51,859 bases of DNA from Polynucleobacter sp. 31A-FELB (GTDB taxonomy: Bacteria; Pseudomonadota; Gammaproteobacteria; Burkholderiales; Burkholderiaceae), in NCBI RefSeq assembly GCF_018882405.1, contig NZ_JACVOO010000016.1:1-51859 (forward strand), read 5' to 3'. Shown one piece after another: positions 32,508 to 42,036 of this stretch. The position numbers and the translations under genes are program-made. Position 1 is the stretch's first letter, and each line of letters opens with the position of its first letter. The notes below the pieces were generated by a model. The model was not told the DNA's origin. It ran no database searches and was given only the letters and a program-made list of their open reading frames with translations.

Positions 32508-33965
32508 TTAGCGGGGAACAATAAAGCTCGATTTTTCATCGCGCACTCTGGTGATTAACTCATTACCAGACATCTCATGGCCAATCACATCAAAATGAAT
32601 TGGGTAATTACCAGGCTCATGCGCGCCTACAGTAGTGCTTACTTTAACCGGAATCAATAGATTGCTGGCTGGGCCCACTTCAATCTCTGTAACAACCTGT
32701 CCTTGTGAGTTTAGGATTTTTAGGTCGTCTAAGCCCGTTGCTTTTACTTGAACATTCATATTATTTTCAGAAGCATTCATGATCTGAATACGATAGATGT
32801 TCTCGATACGCACTCCATCCACTTCACGAGCCAATGCCCCACGATCTCGCATCACGTCCACACGCAATGGATTTCTGGTTACCAAAGAAATCAGGAAGGC
32901 ACTTGTAAGAACTGTAATAAAAGCCATGTAAATCAAAACGCGTGGTCGCAAGATATGGCGAATTGCGCTTTGATTGGTTTCTTTATCCTCAATGGCTCGC
33001 TCAGTCGTATAGCGAATCAATCCTTTTGGATAATCTACCTTCTCCATCACTTGATCACAAGCATCAATACAAGCTCCGCAACCAATGCACATATATTGGA
33101 GGCCATCACGAATATCAATACCAGTTGGGCAAACTTGCACGCAAATGCTGCAATCTACGCAATCCCCTAAACCCAGCGTAGCATGATCAGCCGACTTACT
33201 ACGGCTACCACGTGGCTCGCCACGGACCTTATCGTAGGTAACCAGGAAAGTATCTTTATCCACCATCACGCTTTGGAAGCGAGCATATGGGCACATGTAT
33301 TTACATACTTGCTCACGCATGAAGCCTGCATTGCCCCAGGTGGCAAAGCTATAGAAACACAACCAGAAGGTTTGCCATGGACCAAGCGATAAATGCAGGA
33401 TGGCCGCGGCAAGGGTTTCAATTGGCGTGAAATAACCAATGAAAGTAAAGCCAGTCCAGAAGGCAATTAAGAGCCACAGGAAATGCTTAGTGATTTTGAG
33501 GCGCCACTTACGGACACTCCAGGGCCACTCTTCCCCATCCAAACGAATACGCGCGAATCGGTCACCCTCAACCTTACGTTCGATCCACATAAAGATTTCG
33601 GTGTAGACCGTTTGCGGGCAGGCATAGCCACAAAATAAGCGGCCAGCAATTGCGGTGAATAGAAAGAGCGCTAAGGCAGAAAGAATTAAGAGGAGTGTGA
33701 GATAGATCACATCCTGCGGCCACAAGACCAGGCCAAAGATATAAAACTTACGCTGTATTAAGTCAAAGAGTACAGCTTGACGGCCATTCCAGCTAACCCA
33801 GGGAAGACCATAGAACAATAATTGTGTTGCAAATACCAAGATGAAACGCCAGCGGGCAAACAGCCCGCTAACAGATCGCGGGTAAATCTTTCGCCGGACC
33901 TCGTAAAGAGATTCCTCAATTACATCAATAGGAATAGGCTTCCCAACCGGCGAATTATCTGACAC
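32508..33965 (-). CDS. ccoG: Cytochrome c oxidase accessory protein CcoG (FixG/RdxA)
   Basis: A 485-residue membrane protein with two ferredoxin-type clusters: CVDCSICVQVCPTG and CIGCGACIDACDQV, plus CGYACPQ in a helix-rich N-terminal half. CcoG reduces copper for delivery to cbb3 oxidase. The C-terminal part is an Ig-like periplasmic domain. It follows ccoP with three bases between. Confidence 0.94.
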   Translation of the reverse strand: MSDNSPVGKPIPIDVIEESLYEVRRKIYPRSVSGLFARWRFILVFATQLLFYGLPWVSWNGRQAVLFDLIQRKFYIFGLVLWPQDVIYLTLLLILSALALFLFTAIAGRLFCGYACPQTVYTEIFMWIERKVEGDRFARIRLDGEEWPWSVRKWRLKITKHFLWLLIAFWTGFTFIGYFTPIETLAAAILHLSLGPWQTFWLCFYSFATWGNAGFMREQVCKYMCPYARFQSVMVDKDTFLVTYDKVRGEPRGSRSKSADHATLGLGDCVDCSICVQVCPTGIDIRDGLQYMCIGCGACIDACDQVMEKVDYPKGLIRYTTERAIEDKETNQSAIRHILRPRVLIYMAFITVLTSAFLISLVTRNPLRVDVMRDRGALAREVDGVRIENIYRIQIMNASENNMNVQVKATGLDDLKILNSQGQVVTEIEVGPASNLLIPVKVSTTVGAHEPGNYPIHFDVIGHEMSGNELITRVRDEKSSFIVPR

Positions 33966-33968
33966 TGA

Positions 33969-34892
33969 TTATTTAGCCGCAGCAGTCTTATTGTTAGACA
34001 AACCCCAAACATAAGCAGTCAAGAGATGAATCTTCTCAGGACTCAAAACTTTATCTTGAGCAGGCATCATTGCCATGCGGCCTTTAGTCAAAGTCTCAAT
34101 AATTGTTGCCTCGGAACCACCATACAACCATGTCTTGTCTGTCAAGTTAGGAGCGCCTAGAGCAATATTACCTTTGCCATCCGCACCATGACAAGCTACG
34201 CAATTGGCTTTAAACACTTCTGCACCGCGAGCTGCTTTTGCCTGGTCTACGGGCAAGCCTGAAAGACTGCGCACATAGTTAGCCACATCCACAATCTGAT
34301 TGCTGTCTAACTGTGGGAACGGAGGCATTACACCCATACGTCCATTAATCAATGTTGTCTTGATGTTTTCTGGGGATCCACCGTAGAGCCAATCGCCATC
34401 GGTCAAATTCGGGAAGCCTTTTGCACCGCCTGCATCCGAACCATGGCACTGAGCACAGGAGTTCAAGAACAAACGCTGACCCATTTCACGTGCTTTAGGA
34501 TCTGCAGCAACTTGCTCAATATCCATCTTCACGTATTTAGCGTATACCGGCTTCAACTCATCATTTGCCTGCGTCATGGAGCTCATCAAAGCACCATCAG
34601 TGGAATAACCCACAACACCAGGGAATGAACCTAAACCTGGGAACAAAACCAAGTAAACCAATCCAAAGATACAAGAGAGTAAGAACATCCACATCCACCA
34701 ACGTGGCAATGGATTATTGAGCTCGCGTAAATTGCCATCCCAAACGTGTCCAGTATCAGCTACTGCACCATCGGCCGTGTGAACTACCTTAGCCTTACGC
34801 TGAGAAAACAGAAGCCAGATACACCAAACAATACCGACTAATGAAACTAGTGCGATGTAGTTGCTCCAACCGTTATTAAAAAAGTCACTCAT
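33969..34892 (-). CDS. ccoP: cbb3 oxidase subunit III, di-haem cytochrome c (CcoP)
   Basis: A 307-residue protein with two N-terminal membrane segments (10-30, 66-85) and two haem sites, Cys146-Cys149-His150 (CAQCH) and Cys231-Cys234-His235 (CVACH). It passes electrons from soluble c-type carriers to CcoO. Its ATG overlaps the ccoQ stop (ATGA). Confidence 0.95.
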   Translation of the reverse strand: MSDFFNNGWSNYIALVSLVGIVWCIWLLFSQRKAKVVHTADGAVADTGHVWDGNLRELNNPLPRWWMWMFLLSCIFGLVYLVLFPGLGSFPGVVGYSTDGALMSSMTQANDELKPVYAKYVKMDIEQVAADPKAREMGQRLFLNSCAQCHGSDAGGAKGFPNLTDGDWLYGGSPENIKTTLINGRMGVMPPFPQLDSNQIVDVANYVRSLSGLPVDQAKAARGAEVFKANCVACHGADGKGNIALGAPNLTDKTWLYGGSEATIIETLTKGRMAMMPAQDKVLSPEKIHLLTAYVWGLSNNKTAAAK

Positions 34893-35056
34893 GATTTGTC
34901 CTTACTAAATTCATCTGGAAGATCAAATGGAAGTTCAGCTGATTCTTCATTAGCCGACTTTCTACTTGGAGACCAAGCCCACCAAACAATTCCAACAAAA
35001 AAGACAAGTCCTATTACTGTTGAAAACGCGGAGAGATAAGCTGTGATCTGTTCCAT
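34889..35056 (-). CDS. ccoQ: cbb3 oxidase small subunit CcoQ
   Basis: A 55-residue protein, MEQITAYLSAFSTVIGLVFF then WWAWSPSRKS, with one helix and a short acidic tail, as in CcoQ/FixQ. It helps stabilise the oxidase core. It lies between ccoO and ccoP, and overlaps ccoP by four bases; the order N-O-Q-P is standard. Confidence 0.9.
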   Translation of the reverse strand: MEQITAYLSAFSTVIGLVFFVGIVWWAWSPSRKSANEESAELPFDLPDEFSKDKS

Positions 35057-35092
35057 TTGATTTATATAGTTTTAAATTAATAACCTTGGCGC

Positions 35093-35743
35093 TTACTTCG
35101 CTACAGCTTCATCAACAATGATGTAGCGACGATTTACACCTAAACCTTGAAGATAAGCAATTAAGGCATCTTCCTCAGTCTTGCCTTCCAACTCTTTAGG
35201 AGCTTCCGCAATCATTTCATCGGTGTAAGGTACGCCCAAACGACGCATTGCCGCCATGTGAGACTGAATTGAAGATGCATCGGCAGCATTTTTTTGCAAC
35301 CAAGGATATCCAGGCATATTGGATTCAGGAACCACATCACGCGGATTACGGAGGTGAATGCGATGCCAATCATCAGAGTAGCGCGCACCAACACGAGCTA
35401 AATCTGGGCCGGTACGCTTACTACCCCACAAGAATGGGTGATCAAACACTGACTCACCAGCCAAGGAGTAAGGACCGTAACGCTCTACTTCAGAACGCAA
35501 TGTACGGATCTGCTGTGAATGGCAGCCAACACAACCTTCGCGCTGGTATATATCGCGACCAGCCAAACGCAATGCTGTGTATGGAGCTACGCCAGGACTT
35601 GGTTCAGTTGTTGTGTGCTGAAAGAACAGCGGAACAATTTGTACCAAACCAGCAATGGAGACCACCACGATGGTGGCAATAATTAACCAACCAACGTTTT
35701 TCTCAAGTGTTCCGTGGGAAAAGAATTTATTTTCGCTAGACAT
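35093..35743 (-). CDS. ccoO: cbb3 oxidase subunit II, mono-haem cytochrome c (CcoO)
   Basis: A 216-residue membrane-anchored cytochrome. One helix is at about 15-40; the haem site is Cys71-Cys74-His75 ([10 protein letters not shown]). It carries electrons to the CcoN active site. It follows ccoN by 11 bases. Confidence 0.95.
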   Translation of the reverse strand: MSSENKFFSHGTLEKNVGWLIIATIVVVSIAGLVQIVPLFFQHTTTEPSPGVAPYTALRLAGRDIYQREGCVGCHSQQIRTLRSEVERYGPYSLAGESVFDHPFLWGSKRTGPDLARVGARYSDDWHRIHLRNPRDVVPESNMPGYPWLQKNAADASSIQSHMAAMRRLGVPYTDEMIAEAPKELEGKTEEDALIAYLQGLGVNRRYIIVDEAVAK

Positions 35744-35754
35744 TTTTCTTCTCC

Positions 35755-37197
35755 TTAGTGAGCAGTTGCAGATGTTTGTGGAATTGGGGCATTCACGAAT
35801 GTTTTACCAATCACTGTCTTGTAAACGTTGTATGCCATCAAGAACATGCCGCTCAAGTAGCAGAGGCCGCCCAACAAACGAATCACGTAGAAGGGGAATG
35901 TTGCTTTTACAGATTCAACGAAGCTATAAGTCAAGGTTCCGTCTGGCTCAAACGCTCTCCACATCAAACCTTGCATTACTCCGGCAATCCACATCGCAGC
36001 GATGTAAAGAACAACGCCAATCGTAGCGATCCAGAAATGCACTTCAATTAAGCGTGTGCTGTACATCTCTTTTTGACCAACTAAACGTGGGATGAGATAG
36101 TACAAAGAGCCGATCGTAATCATGGCAACCCAACCCAGGGCGCCAGAGTGCACGTGTCCAATAGTCCAGTCGGTGTAATGCGACAAGCTATTCACAGTCT
36201 TAATAGACATCATTGAGCCTTCAAACGTAGACATACCGTAGAAAGACAATGCCACTACCAAGAATTTCAAGATTGGATCGGTGCGTAATTTGAACCAAGC
36301 GCCAGATAAAGTCATGATGCCGTTAATCATGCCGCCCCATGATGGAGCCAACAAAATAATCGAGAATACTGTTCCAAGTGACTGAGTCCAGTCAGGCAAA
36401 GAAGTATGTTGTAAATGGTGAGGACCTGCCCACATATAGGTAAAGTTCAAAGCCCAGAAGTGGACGATGGACAAACGATATGAGTAGATTGGACGCTCTG
36501 CTTGCTTAGGAATGAAGTAGTACATCATGCCCAAGAAGCTGGTAGTCAAGAAGAAACCAACTGCATTATGGCCATACCACCACTGCACCATCGCATCTTG
36601 CACACCAGCGTATGCGGAATAGGATTTCCACAAGCTTGCCGGCATTTCTAAGTTATTAAAAATATGCAGAATGGCAATCGTCAGGATGTATGCACCAAAA
36701 AACCAATTGGAAACATAGATGTGTTTTGTTTTGCGCTTCATGATGGTGCCGAAGAACACCACTGCATAGGCAACCCAAACCAATGTGATCAGAATATCAA
36801 TCGGCCACTCTAGCTCTGCGTATTCTTTGGAAGTAGAGATGCCTAACGGTAATGTCACTGCTGCCAAGACGATCACAGCCTGCCAACCCCAGAAGGTGAA
36901 GGCCGCTAATTTGTCACAAAAGAGTCTAGCTTGGGAGGTGCGCTGCACGATGTAATAGGACGTTGCAAACAACGCCGATCCACCGAATGCAAAAATCACC
37001 GCATTGGTATGCAATGGACGCAAGCGACCGTAGCTTAACCATGGAATATTAAAAGTGATATCAGGCCAAATGAGCTGCGCGGCGAGGATAACCCCCACGA
37101 GCATGCCCACAATTCCCCAAAGAACCGTAACAATGGCAAATTGGCTGACAACCTTGTAATTGAAGGTATCTTGATTGTTCCCCACGGTAAGTCCCAT
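35755..37197 (-). CDS. ccoN: cbb3 oxidase catalytic subunit I (CcoN)
   Basis: A 480-residue, twelve-helix haem-copper oxidase. Conserved features are present, such as the His in [19 protein letters not shown] (low-spin haem), [13 protein letters not shown] (copper and cross-linked Tyr region) and [10 protein letters not shown] near the end. It reduces oxygen at high affinity. I choose the ATG at 37197, preceded by AAGGAG; the longer frame to 37221 has no better site. Expression is probably driven by the FNR promoter upstream. Confidence 0.95.
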   Translation of the reverse strand: MGLTVGNNQDTFNYKVVSQFAIVTVLWGIVGMLVGVILAAQLIWPDITFNIPWLSYGRLRPLHTNAVIFAFGGSALFATSYYIVQRTSQARLFCDKLAAFTFWGWQAVIVLAAVTLPLGISTSKEYAELEWPIDILITLVWVAYAVVFFGTIMKRKTKHIYVSNWFFGAYILTIAILHIFNNLEMPASLWKSYSAYAGVQDAMVQWWYGHNAVGFFLTTSFLGMMYYFIPKQAERPIYSYRLSIVHFWALNFTYMWAGPHHLQHTSLPDWTQSLGTVFSIILLAPSWGGMINGIMTLSGAWFKLRTDPILKFLVVALSFYGMSTFEGSMMSIKTVNSLSHYTDWTIGHVHSGALGWVAMITIGSLYYLIPRLVGQKEMYSTRLIEVHFWIATIGVVLYIAAMWIAGVMQGLMWRAFEPDGTLTYSFVESVKATFPFYVIRLLGGLCYLSGMFLMAYNVYKTVIGKTFVNAPIPQTSATAH

Positions 37198-37244
37198 GGT
37201 TTCTCCTTTTTTTGTGACCAAACAGCGACATAATCCAAATAGAC

Positions 37245-37293
37245 TGAAGCCATTATCAAAGTAAGCTTAAGAGGGCGTTTTGATCTATGTCAA
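37245..37293 (-). promoter_or_regulatory. Class II FNR-dependent promoter of ccoN
   Basis: On the minus strand TTGACATAGATCAA (37293-37280) matches the FNR site TTGAT-N4-ATCAA at all but one position. A GATAAT -10 box (37257-37252) starts 29.5 bases from the site centre, which puts the centre at -41.5 and the -10 box at -12 to -7, the classical class II spacing. Transcription would start near 37245. The ccoN ATG is about 48 bases further on. Confidence 0.8.
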
Positions 37294-37367
37294 AAAGGAT
37301 GCGTGCATTTACGCTTTTTAATACTTAATTTATTTCAGCATATTAGCTAAATACTTAAAAAATATAG

Positions 37368-37547
37368 CTATTTTTGTGAGTATTCACTAACATTTTTGGA
37401 TTTAGGGGTATCGTCATCCATCAAAATGGCCTCACCAGGACCCTCTAAATCGTCAAACTGCCCCGCCTTTACTGACCAATAGAAAATCCAGGCTAAAAGA
37501 CCAATCAATAGCAGTGAAATGGGGATTAAGAGAAAAAGGCTTTCCAT
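37368..37547 (-). CDS. ccoS: cbb3 oxidase maturation protein CcoS
   Basis: A 59-residue protein beginning MESLFLLIPISLLLIGLLAW, then FYWSVKAGQFDDLEGPGEAI, the family signature. It has one helix and an acidic tail and is required for cofactor insertion in CcoN. It lies nine bases after ccoI, with AGAGGA as ribosome site. Confidence 0.93.
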   Translation of the reverse strand: MESLFLLIPISLLLIGLLAWIFYWSVKAGQFDDLEGPGEAILMDDDTPKSKNVSEYSQK

Positions 37548-37556
37548 TCCTCTAGT

Positions 37557-39995
37557 CTAGGCCTTTCTGAGGCGCCAGGCGTTTAATGTAACTGCTAGCG
37601 AGGATAAGGACATACCGATACCTGCAACCCAGGGGTTGACCCAACCCATCATGGCCGCCGGAATCGCCAGTAAGTTATAAACCAAAGCCCAGATGAGGTT
37701 TTCTTTAATAATCCGCTGGGTTTTATCCGCTAGCAATAGAGATTGGGCTAAGGGGGTTAAGGAGCTTGCAGTCAAAATTGCGTCTGCACCTGCGGTAGCA
37801 AGAGGTGCGCCGGCACCAACAGCAATCGAGACATCTGCCCTAGCCAATAAGGGGGCATCGTTAATGCCGTCACCAATTGCCCAAACAAAGTGACCCTCTT
37901 TTTGCAAATGCTCAATGTAGTGATATTTATCTTCTGGCGAGCAGGCACCCTTGAATCTGTCGATACCTACACGATTTGCCCACCACGCTACCGTCGCAGG
38001 ATCGTCACCAGAAACTAAATGCACAGTGATCTTGCGAGATTTTGCAGCAGCTAATAGTTTTTCAAGACCCGGCCTTGGCGTATCGAGAAACAGAAAGCTG
38101 GCAATCACGCCTTTGTCATCCGCCAAATGGACTTGACCATACTGTCCTTCTTGCGCAATCTGTTGAGCACCTGTCCAAGCAGCGCTTCCCAATCGATATA
38201 CGCCTGAGCTCAGGCCTTTGCCCAATTGATTGGTAATGGGTTCAAGCAAAACAGTTGCAGAGCAATTCTCAAGTTCAGCCGCACGTAATATGGACAGTGC
38301 AAGAGGATGTTTTTGGCCTGCCTCAATTGACGCGGCGAGACTGAGAACATCTGCTCTTGAAAACTCTGGGCGAGCAATCAGGACTTCTTTTAATTCTGGT
38401 TGACCCATAGTGAGTGTGCCAGTTTTATCCAACACTAAATCGGTAGATTTGACCAAACCTTCGAGTACGTGGCCACGCACAATCAATAAACCCAATTTAG
38501 TTACAGCACCTTGAGCTGCCGCCATCGCTGTTGGCACGGCGAGAGACAAAGCACAAGGGCAACTAGCAACCAATACAGAAACTAAAACTGTCCAAGCCCT
38601 GCTGGGATCGACGTACCACCAAATTGCTGAAGATAGAAAAGCAGCGATCAACAGAAAGCCGACAAAGTATCCAGCCCACTTTTCAGCGAGACTTACCATC
38701 AAAGGCTTGGCCTGCAATGCCTGATCCAATAGCGAGGCAATGCCTGCAATTCGGGTGGATTGCCCTACTGCATCGATTCTCATCAACATCGGATTCAGGA
38801 TATTGTGTGTACCTGCATAGACTCGATCACCAATCTTCTTATCAATCGGCTTCGACTCTCCAGTGAGAAGTGACTCGTCCAGTGCACTCTCGCACTCAAT
38901 CAAAATACCATCAGCAGGAACAACATCGCCTGGAGGAACACGAAGAACCTCGCCGGGGTTACAGTTAATCACTGGAACAATTTCGACTTGCTGAGATGCG
39001 GGATAGTTCGGCACCCTCTCACAGGTCGCGGGCAACTGTTTTGCTAAAGCCTCTGCTCCACCCTGCGCATCTTGACGAGCTAATAACTCGACATAGCGAG
39101 CAGCCAAAATAAAGGCGACAAACATAGTGATGGAATCAAAGTAGCCTTGACCTGAACCGGTTGCGAGATTCACGGTACCAGCACTAAATGCTAACGCCAA
39201 AGCTAAGGCAATCGGCACATCCATGCCGAGCATATGTGTTTGACGAAATGAAGCAACGCTACGCCATGCTGCTTGAAAAATTGGACCAGCTGAATAGACC
39301 ATTACTGGAACAGTGAGAGCCCAACTAGTCCAACCTAATAGGAGGTCATACTCCGCAGTGATGTCACTATCGCCAACATAACTAGGCCACGCATACATCA
39401 TGACCTGCATCATTCCCAGAAGCGCAACTCCCAGCCGCGTGAGCAATTGACGGCGCTCTTTCTTAGACTTTTCAATAGAAAGTGAAGGCTCAAAAGGCCA
39501 AGCTTCATAGCCAATGCGCTCCACTTCAAATAGCAAACGAGCTAGACTGGTTTGCTCCGGTGAAAATTCTGCCTTGACCTTTTGGCTCACATAGTTAATC
39601 TGCACATCCTTCACGCCCGGAATGCGTCGTAAATGTTGCTCACATAACCAGACACAAGCAGCACAACGAATCTTCTCAAGCCTTAAGGTTGTCTCTAAAT
39701 TTCCCTCTTCGCCACTGGGCCGAGTGTATCGACCAAGTAACGAAGGATCATCATAGGGAGCCAGACTATCGGGAATTTCATTTGAAGCAAGGTAAGCTGC
39801 AGGCTTATCACTTGACTGGGCACGGCGTGCATAAAAGACCTCAAGACCTTCACCGTGGATAGTTTGCGCAATTGCCATACAACCAGCACAACAGAATTTT
39901 CTACTAATACCGCTAAGCTCAAGCTCATATGAGTCACCGGGAAGAATAAAACTTCCACAGTGATAACAGCTATTGCTTGGCAAACTAGAACTCAT
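37557..39995 (-). CDS. ccoI: Copper-transporting P-type ATPase CcoI (FixI)
   Basis: An 812-residue P1B ATPase that moves copper for cbb3 oxidase assembly. An N-terminal Cys-rich part (CYHCG at 10-14, CCAGC at 35-39) is followed by a heavy-metal domain with Cys111-Cys114 (IRCAACVWLC), helices, the actuator TGES at 378-381, the transmembrane CPC at 479-481, and the phosphorylation motif DKTGT at 523-527. The N-terminal Cys cluster is typical of FixI. It is upstream of ccoS, before the internal FNR promoter. Confidence 0.95.
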   Translation of the reverse strand: MSSSLPSNSCYHCGSFILPGDSYELELSGISRKFCCAGCMAIAQTIHGEGLEVFYARRAQSSDKPAAYLASNEIPDSLAPYDDPSLLGRYTRPSGEEGNLETTLRLEKIRCAACVWLCEQHLRRIPGVKDVQINYVSQKVKAEFSPEQTSLARLLFEVERIGYEAWPFEPSLSIEKSKKERRQLLTRLGVALLGMMQVMMYAWPSYVGDSDITAEYDLLLGWTSWALTVPVMVYSAGPIFQAAWRSVASFRQTHMLGMDVPIALALALAFSAGTVNLATGSGQGYFDSITMFVAFILAARYVELLARQDAQGGAEALAKQLPATCERVPNYPASQQVEIVPVINCNPGEVLRVPPGDVVPADGILIECESALDESLLTGESKPIDKKIGDRVYAGTHNILNPMLMRIDAVGQSTRIAGIASLLDQALQAKPLMVSLAEKWAGYFVGFLLIAAFLSSAIWWYVDPSRAWTVLVSVLVASCPCALSLAVPTAMAAAQGAVTKLGLLIVRGHVLEGLVKSTDLVLDKTGTLTMGQPELKEVLIARPEFSRADVLSLAASIEAGQKHPLALSILRAAELENCSATVLLEPITNQLGKGLSSGVYRLGSAAWTGAQQIAQEGQYGQVHLADDKGVIASFLFLDTPRPGLEKLLAAAKSRKITVHLVSGDDPATVAWWANRVGIDRFKGACSPEDKYHYIEHLQKEGHFVWAIGDGINDAPLLARADVSIAVGAGAPLATAGADAILTASSLTPLAQSLLLADKTQRIIKENLIWALVYNLLAIPAAMMGWVNPWVAGIGMSLSSLAVTLNAWRLRKA

Positions 39996-40002
39996 GAATG
40001 AA

Positions 40003-41247
40003 TCATTTATTGTGACTTAGAGACTTGCTAACCCAGCCATTGCGACGCTCGTACAGAACAAATAACACGCCCCACACCACCACGGCGGCGTAGGCCCAAA
40101 CCCACGACATTTGCGATGCGCGTGAACCCGTTAAATCGAGAACAAAACCAAAAATAGCCGGGCCTAATAAGCCACCTCCAAACCCCATTAAGGAGTGAAG
40201 GCCCATTGCAGCACCTTTAATATTTTCTTGGGCACTAACCACTAAACCAGCTGTCAAAGTAGCAGAATCAGCCATGATGAAAATGGTGTGCCCTACTGCC
40301 AAAGCAACAATCAACCACCAAGATTGTCCAGTTGAAGAAGCCAGCGCCACACCACATGCTGCGCTAGATAGCATGACAAAGAAAATCCATTTTTGACGCC
40401 CTATTCTTAAGGCAATCTCGTTTCCAATGATGGATGCCGGAACGCCAAAAAAATTAATCACGCCAGCAAGGGTGGTGGCAGTCAATAGAAAAGGGTCGCC
40501 TGTCACAATTGCACAGAAACCAAAAAAAGCTACTATCCAACTGCGAGAAGCAAACAACTCTATCGAGTGCACGGTGTAGCCAAAAATAAAACCTGAAGCT
40601 GTTTTATCTTGCAAGACTAAACCCCATTTATCAACCGGAAAAATATCGTGCAATCGAATCCGTATTGGGCCGTGCCATTTTTCATGAGTAAGCGCAGGAA
40701 TAAATAGAAGCACAATCATCAAAGCAGTGAATGGGCCTAAGGCAATGATTCCGAAAACATAGCGCCAACCTAAACCATCCAAGATCCAACCTGAGCAGAG
40801 GTAAGAGAAGCCGGTACCAATACCAAAAAAAGCCGTATAGAAGGCAATGTGGCGACTCAATTCACCTGTCTTAATGCGATCCGATAGAATTTTTAAGCCG
40901 GGCATATAAGTACCAGCTAAACCAGCGCCATTAAGGGCCATAAAGATCAGGGCTGTCCAGAAGTTGTAGGCAAAAAGACTCATACCTAGCAAGCCACAAG
41001 TCGCGGAAAGGCCACCTATGAGATAAACTTTTTTTGCATCAACGCGATCTGTGAGTGCCGTTGCTAATGGGACTATCAGCATATAACCAAAGAAGAAAGC
41101 GCTAGCAATTAAGCCTGATTGCAAGTTGCTGAGCCGCCACTCTTCCTGCAAAGTTGTCAGAACTACAGCGTAACAAGCAAAACCTAGCAGTGCACAAGTT
41201 TGTGCCATGAGCATAAAAGGTGTGTAACCGGTAGGTTTAAAACGCAT
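40003..41247 (-). CDS. MFS transporter
   Basis: A 414-residue protein with about twelve helices and the MFS loop DRVDAKKV after helix 2. The family spans many substrates, and nothing here fixes one. It is the last of three minus-strand genes (TAXI-like, 2OG dioxygenase, MFS) with gaps of 27 and 6 bases, so the three are probably one operon. The ccoI gene follows seven bases after it, so some read-through is possible. Confidence 0.8.
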   Translation of the reverse strand: MRFKPTGYTPFMLMAQTCALLGFACYAVVLTTLQEEWRLSNLQSGLIASAFFFGYMLIVPLATALTDRVDAKKVYLIGGLSATCGLLGMSLFAYNFWTALIFMALNGAGLAGTYMPGLKILSDRIKTGELSRHIAFYTAFFGIGTGFSYLCSGWILDGLGWRYVFGIIALGPFTALMIVLLFIPALTHEKWHGPIRIRLHDIFPVDKWGLVLQDKTASGFIFGYTVHSIELFASRSWIVAFFGFCAIVTGDPFLLTATTLAGVINFFGVPASIIGNEIALRIGRQKWIFFVMLSSAACGVALASSTGQSWWLIVALAVGHTIFIMADSATLTAGLVVSAQENIKGAAMGLHSLMGFGGGLLGPAIFGFVLDLTGSRASQMSWVWAYAAVVVWGVLFVLYERRNGWVSKSLSHNK

Positions 41248-41253
41248 AAGGAT

Positions 41254-42009
41254 TTACTGCTGACTACGATTAGGTGAATCCTGAAATCCATTTGAGCGGA
41301 AAGTCAGCACCAGAGTATCCCTAAAACCGTGAGGCCCTAAAGGCTGAATGGGGGTGGATTCATGAATCATTCTTTCATCATTCATGAGCAATAAAGACCA
41401 AGGCTCAGTGAGCGTAAACCGCAAACCAGCCGACCCACCCGCATCAAAAATACGAGTTTCCCCACCTTTGATGCCGACTCGATTAAGTAAAAATACAGCT
41501 ACAAAATCTACGCCATCGCGATGAGCTCCCTCAGGAGTTGGTCGCCCAATTCCATCGGTTGTATCAATCCTAAATTGGTGCGCCTCAACAAACCAGGTAT
41601 TGACTTGCTTGACACCATTGAGAACGTGGGCCAACCCAAGTAAAAGCGATTGCCAGGCAGGACTGGCGGTGAGTTGAGCCTGGGAAGGCTCAAACCAGCG
41701 CTCTATGCCACCATGTAATGCGTTGTAGTTCACAGACTGCCAATGGGCACGATGAGGCACCATGGTCAAAGACTCACCTTTGATCTCAAAACTAGAATGG
41801 CGGCGAAAACGGTAACGCCCACCATCCCTGAGATAAGGGTCACGCGGCAACTCTTCCCAAAACTGGGTGAGATCTTGTAATTTATCGAGATCGACATGCG
41901 CTATTTGCGCAACATCCCTCGCAGAGACGATCGCAAAACCATCGCCCCGAAGAGAATTTGCTAATTCCTTTAGGGGTGTAAGCGGCGGCGACAGGCTTGA
42001 GAGGGTCAT
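41254..42009 (-). CDS. 2OG-Fe dioxygenase family protein
   Basis: A 251-residue protein with the iron-binding pair HRDGVDFVAVFLL (His-x-Asp) and later histidine in MIHESTPI, in the pattern of 2OG-Fe dioxygenases that hydroxylate free amino acids. The predicted role is oxidation of a small substrate using 2-oxoglutarate. It is sandwiched between a membrane-anchored TAXI protein and an MFS transporter, which may import or export the substrate or product. Confidence 0.8.
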   Translation of the reverse strand: MTLSSLSPPLTPLKELANSLRGDGFAIVSARDVAQIAHVDLDKLQDLTQFWEELPRDPYLRDGGRYRFRRHSSFEIKGESLTMVPHRAHWQSVNYNALHGGIERWFEPSQAQLTASPAWQSLLLGLAHVLNGVKQVNTWFVEAHQFRIDTTDGIGRPTPEGAHRDGVDFVAVFLLNRVGIKGGETRIFDAGGSAGLRFTLTEPWSLLLMNDERMIHESTPIQPLGPHGFRDTLVLTFRSNGFQDSPNRSQQ

Positions 42010-42036
42010 GAGCTTATTTTAGGCGTTTACCAAATA

